Counted from the first letter of the stretch, positions 9,289-17,623 are shown. The stretch: DNA of 45,129 nt from Spirosoma validum (GCF_014699035.1 NZ_JACXAA010000027.1:1-45129), one strand, 5' to 3'. The notes: generated from the letters alone by a model not told the origin. Numbers and translations: made by a program.

Positions 9289-10251
9289 ATGAAACAGACT
9301 CCTTACGTACTTCTTCTTTGGCTACTGAGCGGGTTTCATAAGCCCCTAAGTTTGGCGAGCCACCCACCGATTCTACAGCAACAGACACAGCAGTTGGTGG
9401 CTGATGATCCCGTTCGGATTCGCGATGTAGTTTACGGACGCAAGTTCGGTACGGCGCTGACCATGGACGTATTGAAACCCGCCAGACCAAACGGTATTGG
9501 GGTGGTTTACATGATGAGTGGTGGCTGGCATTCTGATTTCAGTATGATCGAAAAGCGGCTGAAACACTTCCACTATTTTACGGATCGAGGCCAGACGGTT
9601 TTCCTAATTCTGCATAGTTCAGCACCCCGCTACCAGGTGGCTGAAATCGTGCAGGACATTCACCGGGCGGTGCGTTTTATCCGATACCACGCAGCCGACT
9701 ATGGCGTCGACCCGAATCGGTTGGGCATATCGGGCATGAGTTCGGGCGGGCATCTGTCCATTTCCATCGGTACGGGGGTCGGGCGCCCGGTCCCTCCCGA
9801 TACGTTACAAGCGAGTGTTCCAATTGATCCGGTCGATAAAGTGTCCAGTCGAGTTCAGGCCGTAGCCTGCTTTTTTCCGCCTGCCGATCTGGTCAATTAT
9901 GGAAACCCGGGGCGGTTATTTGTCGAGTGCGACACGGTACGTCGCTACTGGCCACAGTTTGGCGTTGATGGCAAAACGAGAGCCGAAAAACTGAAGCTAA
10001 TGCAGGCTCTATCGCCGATCAACGCCGTTTCGAAAGACACTCCTCCGACGTTGTTATTGCATGGCACTGTTGACCCAATTGTACCGCTTGAACAATCGGA
10101 GCGATTCATTGCTAAATTGAAGGAAACCGGCGTACCGGCTCAACTGATTATCCATCAGGGCGGGGCTCACGGCTGGGACGAAACCTGGGAATCGGATCTG
10201 GGTGTGCTGGCCGATTGGTTTGAGAAATATCTTGTCGTCAAACGCGAATGA
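9289..10251 (+). CDS. Secreted alpha/beta-hydrolase (esterase/lipase-like)
   Basis: A 320-residue alpha/beta-hydrolase with an N-terminal signal sequence (about residues 1-24). The catalytic triad can be read: nucleophile Ser151 in the elbow G-M-S-S-G (149-153), Asp262 in HGTVDPIVP and His294 in GGAHGW. The MSGGW motif near residue 80 probably supplies the oxyanion hole. The family includes carbohydrate acetyl- and feruloyl-esterases as well as general carboxylesterases and dipeptidyl-peptidase-like enzymes. It lies 36 bases after the 849-residue gene and is co-oriented, so removal of ester groups from the locus substrate is the likely role. The exact substrate is unknown. Confidence 0.85.
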   Translation: MKQTPYVLLLWLLSGFHKPLSLASHPPILQQQTQQLVADDPVRIRDVVYGRKFGTALTMDVLKPARPNGIGVVYMMSGGWHSDFSMIEKRLKHFHYFTDRGQTVFLILHSSAPRYQVAEIVQDIHRAVRFIRYHAADYGVDPNRLGISGMSSGGHLSISIGTGVGRPVPPDTLQASVPIDPVDKVSSRVQAVACFFPPADLVNYGNPGRLFVECDTVRRYWPQFGVDGKTRAEKLKLMQALSPINAVSKDTPPTLLLHGTVDPIVPLEQSERFIAKLKETGVPAQLIIHQGGAHGWDETWESDLGVLADWFEKYLVVKRE

Positions 10252-10255
10252 TCTT

Positions 10256-10324
10256 CGGTACCACGGGCTTCAGCCTGTATTTTGTAGCTTCTCGGACTAA
10301 TACGGGCTGAAGCCCGTGGTACCG
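10256..10324. repeat. Paired-hairpin intergenic repeat, copy 2
   Basis: An inverted repeat between the two esterase genes. CGGTACCACGGGCTTCAGCC at the left is matched by the reverse complement at the right with one mismatch in a 24-base arm. Each arm contains the same inner GGGCTTCAGCCC hairpin seen in the repeat at 4955-5040. It starts a few bases after the stop codon of the upstream gene and ends 20 bases before the next start. Confidence 0.75.
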
Positions 10325-10344
10325 TCATTTAAGCCACAGTAATT

Positions 10345-11046
10345 ATGAAATATGCGTTACTCGTTTTTTTACTGAGCCTGTCGTTGCCCAGCGCAGCCCA
10401 ACAAGCGGATTCCGCTACGTATCTGGCTCCTGTTACAAAAGAACTGACTACCGTCTGGCCCAAAAATCGAACGATCAATCTGGTGTTTCATGGGCACTCC
10501 GTACCGGCGGGTTTCTGGCATGACCATGAAGTGCATACACTGGAATCGTACCCAAATCTGGTGCTGGCAGCGCTTAAAAAGCAGTATCCGTATGCCGTGA
10601 TCAATGTGATCGTGACGGCCATTGGCGGGGAAAATGCGATAAAAGGCCAAACCCGGCTTGAGCAGGACGTACTGATTCACAAACCGGACGTACTGTTTAT
10701 CGACTACGCCCTGAACGACCGGTTTTCAGAGCTTGGTAAGGTGAAAGACGCCTGGTCAAAAATGATTCGGTCAGCCCTGGACCGGAACGTACCCGTTATT
10801 CTGCTAACACCTTCACCCGACCAGCGATTAAACATTCTGGATGCTGCCAATCCACTGGAACCGCACGTACGACAGATTCATCAACTGGCCGAGCAATACC
10901 ACATTGGCTTAGCCGATCCGTACACAAAATTTAAGGAGGTAGCCAGCCGGGGCAAGTTGACTGAATACATGTCGCACGTGAATCACCCAAATAAAGCGGG
11001 CCACGAAATAATTGCGAATGAACTGGTAAAGTGGTTCAGGAAGTAA
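10345..11046 (+). CDS. Secreted SGNH/GDSL hydrolase
   Basis: A 233-residue exported hydrolase with a signal peptide ending around residue 19 (SLPSAAQQ). It has the SGNH fold markers: block I GHSVPAG with nucleophile Ser52, a Gly in block II (AIGG, about 93-95), block III YALNDR with Asn124, and block V HVNHPNKAGH with His214. The Asp normally three residues before the catalytic His is His211 here. The family contains carbohydrate acetylesterases, so deacetylation of the locus glycan is plausible. It is the last gene of the plus-strand series, and its last 11 bases overlap the end of the convergent regulator gene. Confidence 0.85.
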   Translation: MKYALLVFLLSLSLPSAAQQADSATYLAPVTKELTTVWPKNRTINLVFHGHSVPAGFWHDHEVHTLESYPNLVLAALKKQYPYAVINVIVTAIGGENAIKGQTRLEQDVLIHKPDVLFIDYALNDRFSELGKVKDAWSKMIRSALDRNVPVILLTPSPDQRLNILDAANPLEPHVRQIHQLAEQYHIGLADPYTKFKEVASRGKLTEYMSHVNHPNKAGHEIIANELVKWFRK

Positions 11047-11836
11047 CCGGTTTGGGCGGGCGATGGTCGTGTTCGGGATTGGCGATCACCGCAAATTTGT
11101 ATTTATCGCCGTGATAGTACGATTGCTCAATTTCAACGACTTTATCGCCCGTACAAACGACGGCGCTATCCAGCACAAAGACGGGCGTTGGTTTACTGAG
11201 CTCAAAATTCGTGGTGTTAGGCTCCAGAATTTTCACGCCCAACGTCTGCTGCACCTCGTTGATTTTTAAGTGATAACTGTTTTCGTAGACTTTAAAATAC
11301 GAGACCTCCGTCGGTATTTTATTGATCTTCGGGCACAGCGTCAATGAGATATACTTCACTTCGTCTTTGATGAGCAGTTCGTCGGCGTACCGGAGTTGGT
11401 GAAGTTTCAGAACAGGTCCTTCAATGATAAAATGTCGATTGTTGATTTCTGACGAGATCCCATCAGGCAGGATTGTCTTTTCCAGAACGATGTTCCTGGG
11501 CGTAAACCCTTCGGCAATCAGGCTGTCGTGAAAACCGCGTCGGGTAGCGTAAATTGACCCGAGCGTACGTAACAGATGGTGGTCTTCGGTGCGATTCAGT
11601 ACGTAAGTTCCCTTGCCTTTAATGCGCCGGGCCCAGCCTTTGGATTCAATTTCGAGGAGGGTTTTACGGGCTGTGGTATTGCTTATTTTGAACGTTTTAA
11701 TCAACTCATTTTCAGACGGAATCTGATCGCCGGGCTGTAGTTCGCCCGTTTTTATTTTTTCAATAATGCTCTCACTGAGCGCAATGAATTTCGCCTTACC
11801 CGTAGTTAACTGAGCTGTTGCCCGTTTCTTTTCCAT
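11036..11836 (-). CDS. GntR-family transcriptional regulator with UTRA domain
   Basis: A 266-residue regulator starting at the ATG at 11836; a TTG nine bases further upstream in frame is a less likely start. The N-terminal winged helix (about 10-75) has the GntR signature: GELQPGDQIPSENELIKTF followed by SNTTARKTLLEIESKG and the wing KGKGTYV. The rest (about 95-260) is a UTRA ligand-binding domain, which senses sugars or other small molecules in this subfamily. It is convergent with, and overlaps, the SGNH gene of the glycan locus, so it probably controls that locus in place of the hybrid two-component or ECF regulators common for SusCD loci. A TATATTTA element (11901-11908) and the palindrome ACAGGTTCCTGT (11908-11919) upstream could serve as its own promoter and operator. 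Confidence 0.88.
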   Translation of the reverse strand: MEKKRATAQLTTGKAKFIALSESIIEKIKTGELQPGDQIPSENELIKTFKISNTTARKTLLEIESKGWARRIKGKGTYVLNRTEDHHLLRTLGSIYATRRGFHDSLIAEGFTPRNIVLEKTILPDGISSEINNRHFIIEGPVLKLHQLRYADELLIKDEVKYISLTLCPKINKIPTEVSYFKVYENSYHLKINEVQQTLGVKILEPNTTNFELSKPTPVFVLDSAVVCTGDKVVEIEQSYYHGDKYKFAVIANPEHDHRPPKPVTS

Positions 11837-11925
11837 CCAGTTCAATAAACCCGCCCGATGTTTGGGCCGTTACGCGTATGTGGCCCATTGACAAGGTTTG
11901 TAAATATACAGGTTCCTGTTCAGGA

Positions 11926-13794
11926 TTAGACGTTGTTGCTAAAAGCTTGCCGGGCTCCCAGGCGGTTCACCATCCCTAATGGCTTATCCTGAAACGCTTT
12001 CCAGTCGGCTTCAAGTTGCGCGGTCAACGTATCCAACGCCAACCTGTACTCGGGAGACACCGTAACGTTTTTCACGTCGTCAAGATAGGCCAGCAAGTTA
12101 TAACACATCGTAAACTGTCCGGTTGCAATGATCTTGTCGCGCATGTCACGTTTTACCTGAATCGGGTCGAACCAGAGCGTCGTAGCCATAGTTCGCGCTT
12201 CTTCAGCCACGGCCATCAGGGCAGCAGATGGTTCAGGATTTGGTCTCCACTTTTTGTTACGGGCTTCCGTAACCGGGTAGTATTTCGTGCTTAATTCGTA
12301 GATCAACACCGTAACCCGGCGATTCTGGTAGGCTTTATTCGCATAGAACTGCTGGTAAATCAACCGACGTATCTGTTTCATGAATACGTCACCAGCCAGT
12401 AAAACGACCGAACTGAGCCGGGCGGCAATCATCTGCCACAACGTGCCAAACGGAATCCGGAAAAAGTAACCGCCATACTCCTGTAGGATCTGCCCCCACG
12501 TGCTGCTGCCACCCGCTGCGCGCAACCAATACCACAGACCCAGCAATCCTCCGCCGAGCAACAGCCCCATCGTCAGGCCAAAGGTTACCAGGGCAATCCG
12601 CCACTCTGGTCCGGCATACAGCGTTCCAGTCAGTACGGGTAATCCAATCAATAGAACAGCCGCCCAGAACGTCAGCTTGAGTACGGATAACTGCCGCCAT
12701 CCCTGGGTATCGATAGCGGGTGGCTCGTAGTCGTCGATGTAGGGACTGGATACGTCGCAGGCAATCAACGTATCGAACCCTTTTCCGATGGTTTTTGCCC
12801 GGCTATCGCCCAGCATGAGCCCCTGAATTCCCTGGTTATCGTCAATCCCACCATCCATCAACCCGAACTCAACAGGCTTTTTACAGGGAGGAACAGGCGG
12901 TCTTTCGGCCTGGGACGCTGCCGGTGGATCATCTGTTTCTTCGGCCTTGAGTGTTAACTCTACTTCCGATAAAGTGGGCGGTAATGAGTCAAAGTGGGTC
13001 GCCAGCCGCGCCGTTTGCTCAGCAGCATCCCGGCAGAACATAGCCTGCTGAAGTTCGTCGGTTGTCAGGCCCGCTTCAGCGCCTGATTCCCCGTAGGCAA
13101 AATCACCCGGAAACATAAGTGGCTCAAAACCGGATGGAAAACAGGACGAAGCCGCCATCATATCTGCCAATCGAAGTTTCCGAATCGTAGTCAGCGCATC
13201 TCGCCGAAAGTGCAGATCGAAATTACCAACGAACCCTTTCCGAAGTCGGCCATCGACGTTCTGAAAGCGAAACGAAAGACCATTTTTAAACTCCGTCGAA
13301 TTAACGCAGATCTGACGCAGATGAGGCAGTAACGTATCCGGCTGGGGCTGGCAGAGCGGATCGAACGTAGTAGTACCCAGCCGCTGACTGTCGGTTAAGG
13401 CCAGGGCGTAGGCATTGATCAGATTTCGTTGTTTGGTGGGCGTATTTTTCCAGGCATCAGGATCCTCAAGAATACGCATTGCGTCGTTCAGCAGCCTTTC
13501 GCCATCCATGAGTTCCCTGAGTTGACGATACGTATCGGCAAAGGTTTTAGACTGATACAGATTTTCGGCGTACAGCAAACTAACGAAGGAACCTCCCGAG
13601 GTGGTCGACATAAACGTAACGGATTCGCGGAGCGATCGTCCATGTCCCGTTGAATCGGTAAGTAAACAATGATCGAGGTAAGACAGGCACCCCAGCCCGA
13701 AAGCTGAGGCCCGAAAACCGCCACCCGAAATAGCCAGACCAATCTGACGTAACGGTTCAATCGAGGGCGGATTGGGTTGACTAGCGGATGTCAT
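11926..13794 (-). CDS. Patatin-like phospholipase with membrane hairpin
   Basis: A 622-residue patatin-family protein. I place the start at the ATG at 13794 because the upstream in-frame extension would run through an intrinsic terminator (13847-13873), and because the patatin fold begins soon after. The glycine-rich oxyanion loop SGGGFR (23-28), the nucleophile elbow TTSGG with Ser66 and the DGG motif (314-316, Asp314 of the Ser-Asp dyad) are all present. Patatins hydrolyse acyl esters of phospholipids or other lipids. Two adjacent hydrophobic segments (about 371-391 and 399-424) follow the catalytic domain and would anchor the enzyme in the membrane, with about 200 residues after them. The stop is 89 bases ahead of the gntR start, so co-transcription is possible. 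Confidence 0.88.
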   Translation of the reverse strand: MTSASQPNPPSIEPLRQIGLAISGGGFRASAFGLGCLSYLDHCLLTDSTGHGRSLRESVTFMSTTSGGSFVSLLYAENLYQSKTFADTYRQLRELMDGERLLNDAMRILEDPDAWKNTPTKQRNLINAYALALTDSQRLGTTTFDPLCQPQPDTLLPHLRQICVNSTEFKNGLSFRFQNVDGRLRKGFVGNFDLHFRRDALTTIRKLRLADMMAASSCFPSGFEPLMFPGDFAYGESGAEAGLTTDELQQAMFCRDAAEQTARLATHFDSLPPTLSEVELTLKAEETDDPPAASQAERPPVPPCKKPVEFGLMDGGIDDNQGIQGLMLGDSRAKTIGKGFDTLIACDVSSPYIDDYEPPAIDTQGWRQLSVLKLTFWAAVLLIGLPVLTGTLYAGPEWRIALVTFGLTMGLLLGGGLLGLWYWLRAAGGSSTWGQILQEYGGYFFRIPFGTLWQMIAARLSSVVLLAGDVFMKQIRRLIYQQFYANKAYQNRRVTVLIYELSTKYYPVTEARNKKWRPNPEPSAALMAVAEEARTMATTLWFDPIQVKRDMRDKIIATGQFTMCYNLLAYLDDVKNVTVSPEYRLALDTLTAQLEADWKAFQDKPLGMVNRLGARQAFSNNV

Positions 13795-13846
13795 TAGAAG
13801 CGAGGGAAGAGGAAGTTGGCCTACAACGCTACGTTTTTTCAGAGCA

Positions 13847-13873
13847 TAAAAAAAGCCGCCCTGACCAGACGGC
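13847..13873 (-). terminator. Intrinsic terminator of the yefM-yoeB operon
   Basis: On the minus strand a GC-rich stem-loop (13855-13873, arms GCCGTC and GGGCGGC with one G-U pair) is followed directly by a run of T residues (13847-13854). It lies 48 bases after the end of the toxin gene and 53 bases before the chosen start of the patatin gene. Confidence 0.75.
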
Positions 13874-13920
13874 ACTAAGAATTTAGTAAAAGGTATCAGC
13901 AAGGTTTTTTGCGTAACTAC

Positions 13921-14175
13921 TTAGTAGTGATAGCGACACTGAATAACATGCAAGCGATTGTCTTCAACCCGATAGACAAGGCGATGTTCATCGGTAATTC
14001 GGCGTGACCAGAAACCTGACAAGTTTTCTTTCAACGGTTCTGGTTTTCCTTTTCCATCGAACGGCGTCCGAAGTGATTCTTTTATAAGTTCATTGATCCG
14101 TCGAAGAACGGCTTTGTCGGTTTTCTGCCAGTATAAATAATCTTCCCAGGCATCTTTATCCCACGATAAGTCCAT
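13921..14175 (-). CDS. yoeB: YoeB-family toxin (ribosome-dependent mRNA interferase)
   Basis: An 84-residue type II toxin of the Txe/YoeB family. YoeB binds translating ribosomes and cuts mRNA in the A site. All the catalytic residues described for E. coli YoeB are present at the same positions: Glu46, Arg65, His83 and Tyr84, in the conserved C-terminal ending CRYHY. The length is identical to E. coli YoeB. The start lies 2 bases after the stop codon of the antitoxin gene, the usual arrangement in which both are translated from one message. The toxin appears intact. Confidence 0.95.
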   Translation of the reverse strand: MDLSWDKDAWEDYLYWQKTDKAVLRRINELIKESLRTPFDGKGKPEPLKENLSGFWSRRITDEHRLVYRVEDNRLHVIQCRYHY

Positions 14176-14177
14176 GC

Positions 14178-14432
14178 TTATTCGTCCAATAACGTATGAC
14201 TTTCGTATTCGCCCCGATTGGCTCGTTCCACAGCTTCCGTTAATCGATTGCGGTTCTTCTCCGAACTCAATAAATGGAGCGTTTCTTTGAGCGAGTTGTA
14301 TTCCCGTAGTGAAATCACGACTACGTTTTTGTTTTCACTACGATTAATAATAACAGTATCACCATCGTCGCTAACCTGATCAAGTTTAGCTTTCATTGAC
14401 CGCCGAAACTCTGTGTAGTTGAGGACCTGCAT
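14178..14432 (-). CDS. yefM: YefM/Phd-family antitoxin
   Basis: An 84-residue antitoxin of the Phd/YefM family. The N-terminal DNA-binding and dimerisation part (about 1-55) contains the characteristic pattern NYTEFRRSMKAKLDQV followed by VVVISLREYNSLKETL. The acidic and polar C-terminus would wrap around and neutralise YoeB. It is the first gene of the pair, as is usual. YefM proteins also repress their own operon, and the direct upstream DNA holds a repeated TACGTAC site around a -7 element, which fits autoregulation. Confidence 0.93.
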   Translation of the reverse strand: MQVLNYTEFRRSMKAKLDQVSDDGDTVIINRSENKNVVVISLREYNSLKETLHLLSSEKNRNRLTEAVERANRGEYESHTLLDE

Positions 14433-14446
14433 AAGTAAAATCTATT

Positions 14447-14465
14447 TACGTACAAATATACGTAC
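14447..14465 (-). promoter_or_regulatory. Promoter/operator of the yefM-yoeB operon
   Basis: TACGTAC occurs twice (14447-14453 and 14459-14465, 12 bases start to start). On the minus strand the sequence TATATTTG, an exact match to the Bacteroidetes TAnnTTTG -7 element, occupies 14453-14460 between and partly over the two repeats. A repressor bound to both repeats would cover the promoter. Binding of YefM here is inferred from family behaviour. Confidence 0.55.
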
Positions 14466-14479
14466 TTAATGGTGCAAAT

Positions 14480-16333
14480 TTACTGATACCCCCTTGCCTG
14501 TAATCCAAATAACTCAGCGTAACGGCCGTCTTTCTCCAGCAGTTCATAATGCGAACCGATTTCCAACAGCGTACCATTTTCCAGTACCAGAATCCGGTCG
14601 GCCATACGTACCGTACTAAACCGGTGTGAAATAATGACCGACGATTTACCTTCGGTTAGTTTGCCGAATCGCTGGAAAACTTCGTACTCAGCACGAGCAT
14701 CGAGCGCAGCGGTTGGTTCGTCCAGAATAATTAGCTGGGCGTCGCGCATATAAGCCCGTCCCAGTGCGACTTTCTGCCACTCGCCCCCCGATAGTTCAAC
14801 GCCTTTCCCAAACGAACGACCCAGTTGCTGATCGTACCCTCCGGCGAGTTTGGCAATCACCGTATCGGCCAGACTCCGCTGCGCCGACGTTTCGATACGG
14901 GGTTGATTGGTACGTTCGTCAATGTCGCCCACTGCGATGTTAATCCCCGCCGACATTTTAAAGCGGGTGTAATCCTGAAAAATGACGCCGATGTTCCGTC
15001 GAAGCTCCATCAGATCATATTCGCGCAAATCGTAGCCATCGAGCAGAATGCGTCCCTCAGCCGGATCGTAAAGTCGGGCCAATAGTTTGACGAGTGTGGT
15101 CTTCCCCGCGCCATTTTCACCGACCAGCGCCAGTTTTTCGCCCGCCTGAAGTGTGAACGACAGATTACGCAGCGCCCAGCGGTCGGAGTTGGTATATTTG
15201 AAGCCAACATTCTCGAATACAAACCCCTCCCGAATTGGGTTGGGAAACGGACGTACCGTTTTGGGGGAATGAATCAGCGGTTCGATGGCGAAATAATCGA
15301 AGAGGTCCTGTAAATAGATAGCCTCCTGCGTCAGGCTGCTGAACTGAAGCAGAATCCCTTCCAGCGATCCGCGCACCTGACGGAACGAACCCGCCAGAAA
15401 CGTTAGATCACCCAGCGAAATCTGCCCACTGACCGCCCGCATCACAATCCAGACATAAGCACCATAATAGCCTGCTGTACCAAGGCCTGTGAGCAGCGTT
15501 CCCCAACCAGCCCGGCTAATAGCCAGCGACCGATTTTTCAAATAATATTCCCACGACAACGACCGGAACCGATCGATCAGAAAGTTCGACAAACCGAAAA
15601 TTTTGACCTCCTTGGCCGTTTCGTCGCTGGCACCTACGTAGCGTAGATAATCAAGTTCGCGTCGTTCGGGTGTCCAGGAGCGCGAGAGTGAGTAACTCCG
15701 TTGATTGAAATAATTATCGCCGATAAACGAGGGCGTAACGGCCACCAGAATCAGTAGCAATAGCCAGGGATTATAAACCGCCAGACCAGCTGCCAGAAAG
15801 CCGATCGAAATCAGTTCCTGCACCTGCCCAAACACCCCGGAAAGCAGCACCGTTCGACCCGATGTCTGTCGTCGGGCGCGTTCGAGTTTATCGTAAAACG
15901 TAGCGTCTTCAAACTGTTCCAGATCCAGCGTTGCCGCGTGTTCCATGAGCCGTATGGATATCCGATTGGCGAATAAATCACCCAGTAAACTATCCATCAG
16001 CGACACCGCCCGACCTAACGACGTAGAGAGAATTGCCAATCCAAACTCGGCGGCAACGAGCCACCAGAGATAATTCGTATCGTGACCAGTATCTGTATGT
16101 TTGGTGAGCGCAACGACCTGATCAATAATGAGTTTGCCAACGTAGAGCGTAGCCGCCGGAATAGCCGCCCGAATCAGGCGCAGGGCTGCATTGCCGAGAA
16201 ATAAGCCCGGCGAAACTTCCCAGACCAATTTAAAAAATGCGGGTAAATTACCCAGTGCCGCGAAGCGTTCGCGCCAGCTTACCTGTTCCTTTGCATCAGT
16301 AGAGTTAGCAGATGATTTTTCCTTTTTTGCCAT
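14480..16333 (-). CDS. ABC exporter: fused permease and ATP-binding protein
   Basis: A 617-residue half-transporter of the ABCB/MsbA type, expected to work as a homodimer that exports lipids, drugs or other hydrophobic molecules across the inner membrane. The start is the ATG at 16333; a TTG fifteen bases upstream is less likely. The N-terminal 330 residues hold about six membrane segments. The nucleotide-binding domain carries Walker A GENGAGKTT (405-413), the signature LSGGE (514-518), Walker B LIILDEP and the switch ISHRFS. Nothing in the sequence names the substrate. Its 165-base upstream region holds overlapping hairpins that may form a leader switch. Confidence 0.92.
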   Translation of the reverse strand: MAKKEKSSANSTDAKEQVSWRERFAALGNLPAFFKLVWEVSPGLFLGNAALRLIRAAIPAATLYVGKLIIDQVVALTKHTDTGHDTNYLWWLVAAEFGLAILSTSLGRAVSLMDSLLGDLFANRISIRLMEHAATLDLEQFEDATFYDKLERARRQTSGRTVLLSGVFGQVQELISIGFLAAGLAVYNPWLLLLILVAVTPSFIGDNYFNQRSYSLSRSWTPERRELDYLRYVGASDETAKEVKIFGLSNFLIDRFRSLSWEYYLKNRSLAISRAGWGTLLTGLGTAGYYGAYVWIVMRAVSGQISLGDLTFLAGSFRQVRGSLEGILLQFSSLTQEAIYLQDLFDYFAIEPLIHSPKTVRPFPNPIREGFVFENVGFKYTNSDRWALRNLSFTLQAGEKLALVGENGAGKTTLVKLLARLYDPAEGRILLDGYDLREYDLMELRRNIGVIFQDYTRFKMSAGINIAVGDIDERTNQPRIETSAQRSLADTVIAKLAGGYDQQLGRSFGKGVELSGGEWQKVALGRAYMRDAQLIILDEPTAALDARAEYEVFQRFGKLTEGKSSVIISHRFSTVRMADRILVLENGTLLEIGSHYELLEKDGRYAELFGLQARGYQ

Positions 16334-16341
16334 ATACAAAA

Positions 16342-16392
16342 AAGACAAGCCTGATAAGGGATTAGTTCACCAGGCCTGTCTTCCTGACAGGC
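16342..16392 (-). promoter_or_regulatory. Candidate leader switch with alternative hairpins ahead of the ABC gene
   Basis: In the minus-strand transcript, segment A (16392-16386, GCCTGTC) can pair with B (16380-16374, GACAGGC). B extended (16382-16371) can instead pair over 12 bases with C (16353-16342). The A-B and B-C hairpins exclude each other. The single non-Watson-Crick position in B-C is a G-U pair in this RNA direction but an A-C mismatch in the other. C ends 8 bases before the ATG, so the B-C helix would hide the translation start region. Function is inferred. Confidence 0.4.
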
Positions 16393-16498
16393 TTTATAAA
16401 GTTGTCAATTCGGAAACTAATTTTGGGGGGACTTCACAAACTACGCTGTATGATTAATCGTCGCTTAATAGATTAAACGTTAAGAGTTCAAGATATAT

Positions 16499-17623
16499 TT
16501 AGATAAGCCAGTTCATATAATTATCTGGGGAAACTACGGCCATTTCGGTGTTAGGATAAGCCTCCTGAAATGAAGCCGGAAACCGGGCTTTCGCTTTCGG
16601 ATTCCATTTGAATTCAAACGCCCGAAGTTGTCCCCTTTCTTCTTCAAGCCAATCGATCTCCTGCTGTTGGGTAGTTCGCCAGAAATAATAGGCGGATCGT
16701 TTACCAGCATACAGATTTGCTTTGATACGTTCGGTAATCATAAAGTTTTCCCAAAGTGCACCTGCATCTGCCCGAAGCGACAGGGGATTAAAGTTTTTGA
16801 TAATCGCATTTCGGATACCCGTATCGTAGAAAAATATTTTTTTGCTTTTCTTTAACTCATTCCGCAGGTTTCGGCTTAACGCGCCGACCTGAAACACAAC
16901 AAATGCCTGTTCGAGTAAACCAATATATCGCTCAACGGTGGCCGGGTCGGTTCCTACGGTCTGACTTAGCTCATAGAACGACACCTCGCTACCCACCTGC
17001 AACGCCAGCGCTACGAGTAATTTCTGCAAAACAGCCGGTTTCCGAATGTCCTGCAAACGTAGTATGTCTTTGTATAGGTAGCTATCGGCTAGCTCAGCCA
17101 GCCTTCGCTCAGCCTCTGCCGGATGCAGTACCACTTCTGGATAAAAGCCATAAATGAGCCGTTGTTCAAGGAGTCGCCGTTCTTCCCGCTGCGATGTTTC
17201 GGCTACTAATTCTGCCGTTGAAAACGGCAACAGCCGATATTCGAATTTACGTCCGGTTAGAGGTTCATGAATGCCTCCGGCCAGTTCCAGCGCCGAAGAT
17301 CCTGTTACGATCGTCTGCACATCAGGCAGTTGATCGACCAGTAATTTCAGAGTCAGGCCGATATCAGGCACGCGTTGCGCTTCGTCAATGAAAAGCAGTT
17401 GATTAGCGCCTACCAATGCCCTTAGCTGTGTACTACTTACCTTTTCCAGGTTGGCGCGGTCGTCGGGCTCATCGCAGTTAAGCCAGAGCGTGGGGCGTTG
17501 CATTTGCTGTGCCAGTTCACGCAGAATTGTAGTCTTGCCAACTTGCCTTGGGCCTGTTACAATCAATACCTTTCCCTTATCTAAATCCGACACTATAGAC
17601 GACAGAATCTTACGTGTAATCAC
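16499..17623 (-). CDS. AAA ATPase with C-terminal DUF4143 domain
   Basis: A 374-residue protein of a common prokaryotic ATPase family whose cellular role is poorly known. The N-terminal P-loop GPRQVGKT (24-31) and Walker B LLFIDEAQ are intact. A middle winged-helix-like part (about 210-260) leads into the DUF4143 region, where the residues YFWRTTQQQEIDW and FEFKW resemble a PD-(D/E)XK nuclease core. The start codon is GTG at 17623; the N-terminus is normal for the family (RKI... before the P-loop) and no other start is available. The GTG lies inside one arm of a 22-base inverted repeat. It is transcribed towards the ABC exporter gene, separated by 165 bases. Confidence 0.85.
   Translation of the reverse strand: MITRKILSSIVSDLDKGKVLIVTGPRQVGKTTILRELAQQMQRPTLWLNCDEPDDRANLEKVSSTQLRALVGANQLLFIDEAQRVPDIGLTLKLLVDQLPDVQTIVTGSSALELAGGIHEPLTGRKFEYRLLPFSTAELVAETSQREERRLLEQRLIYGFYPEVVLHPAEAERRLAELADSYLYKDILRLQDIRKPAVLQKLLVALALQVGSEVSFYELSQTVGTDPATVERYIGLLEQAFVVFQVGALSRNLRNELKKSKKIFFYDTGIRNAIIKNFNPLSLRADAGALWENFMITERIKANLYAGKRSAYYFWRTTQQQEIDWLEEERGQLRAFEFKWNPKAKARFPASFQEAYPNTEMAVVSPDNYMNWLI

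Noticed and set aside
13795..13902. An upstream start that would add 36 residues to the patatin gene
   Set aside because: The added bases contain the intrinsic terminator of the toxin-antitoxin operon, and the added residues look like its chance translation.
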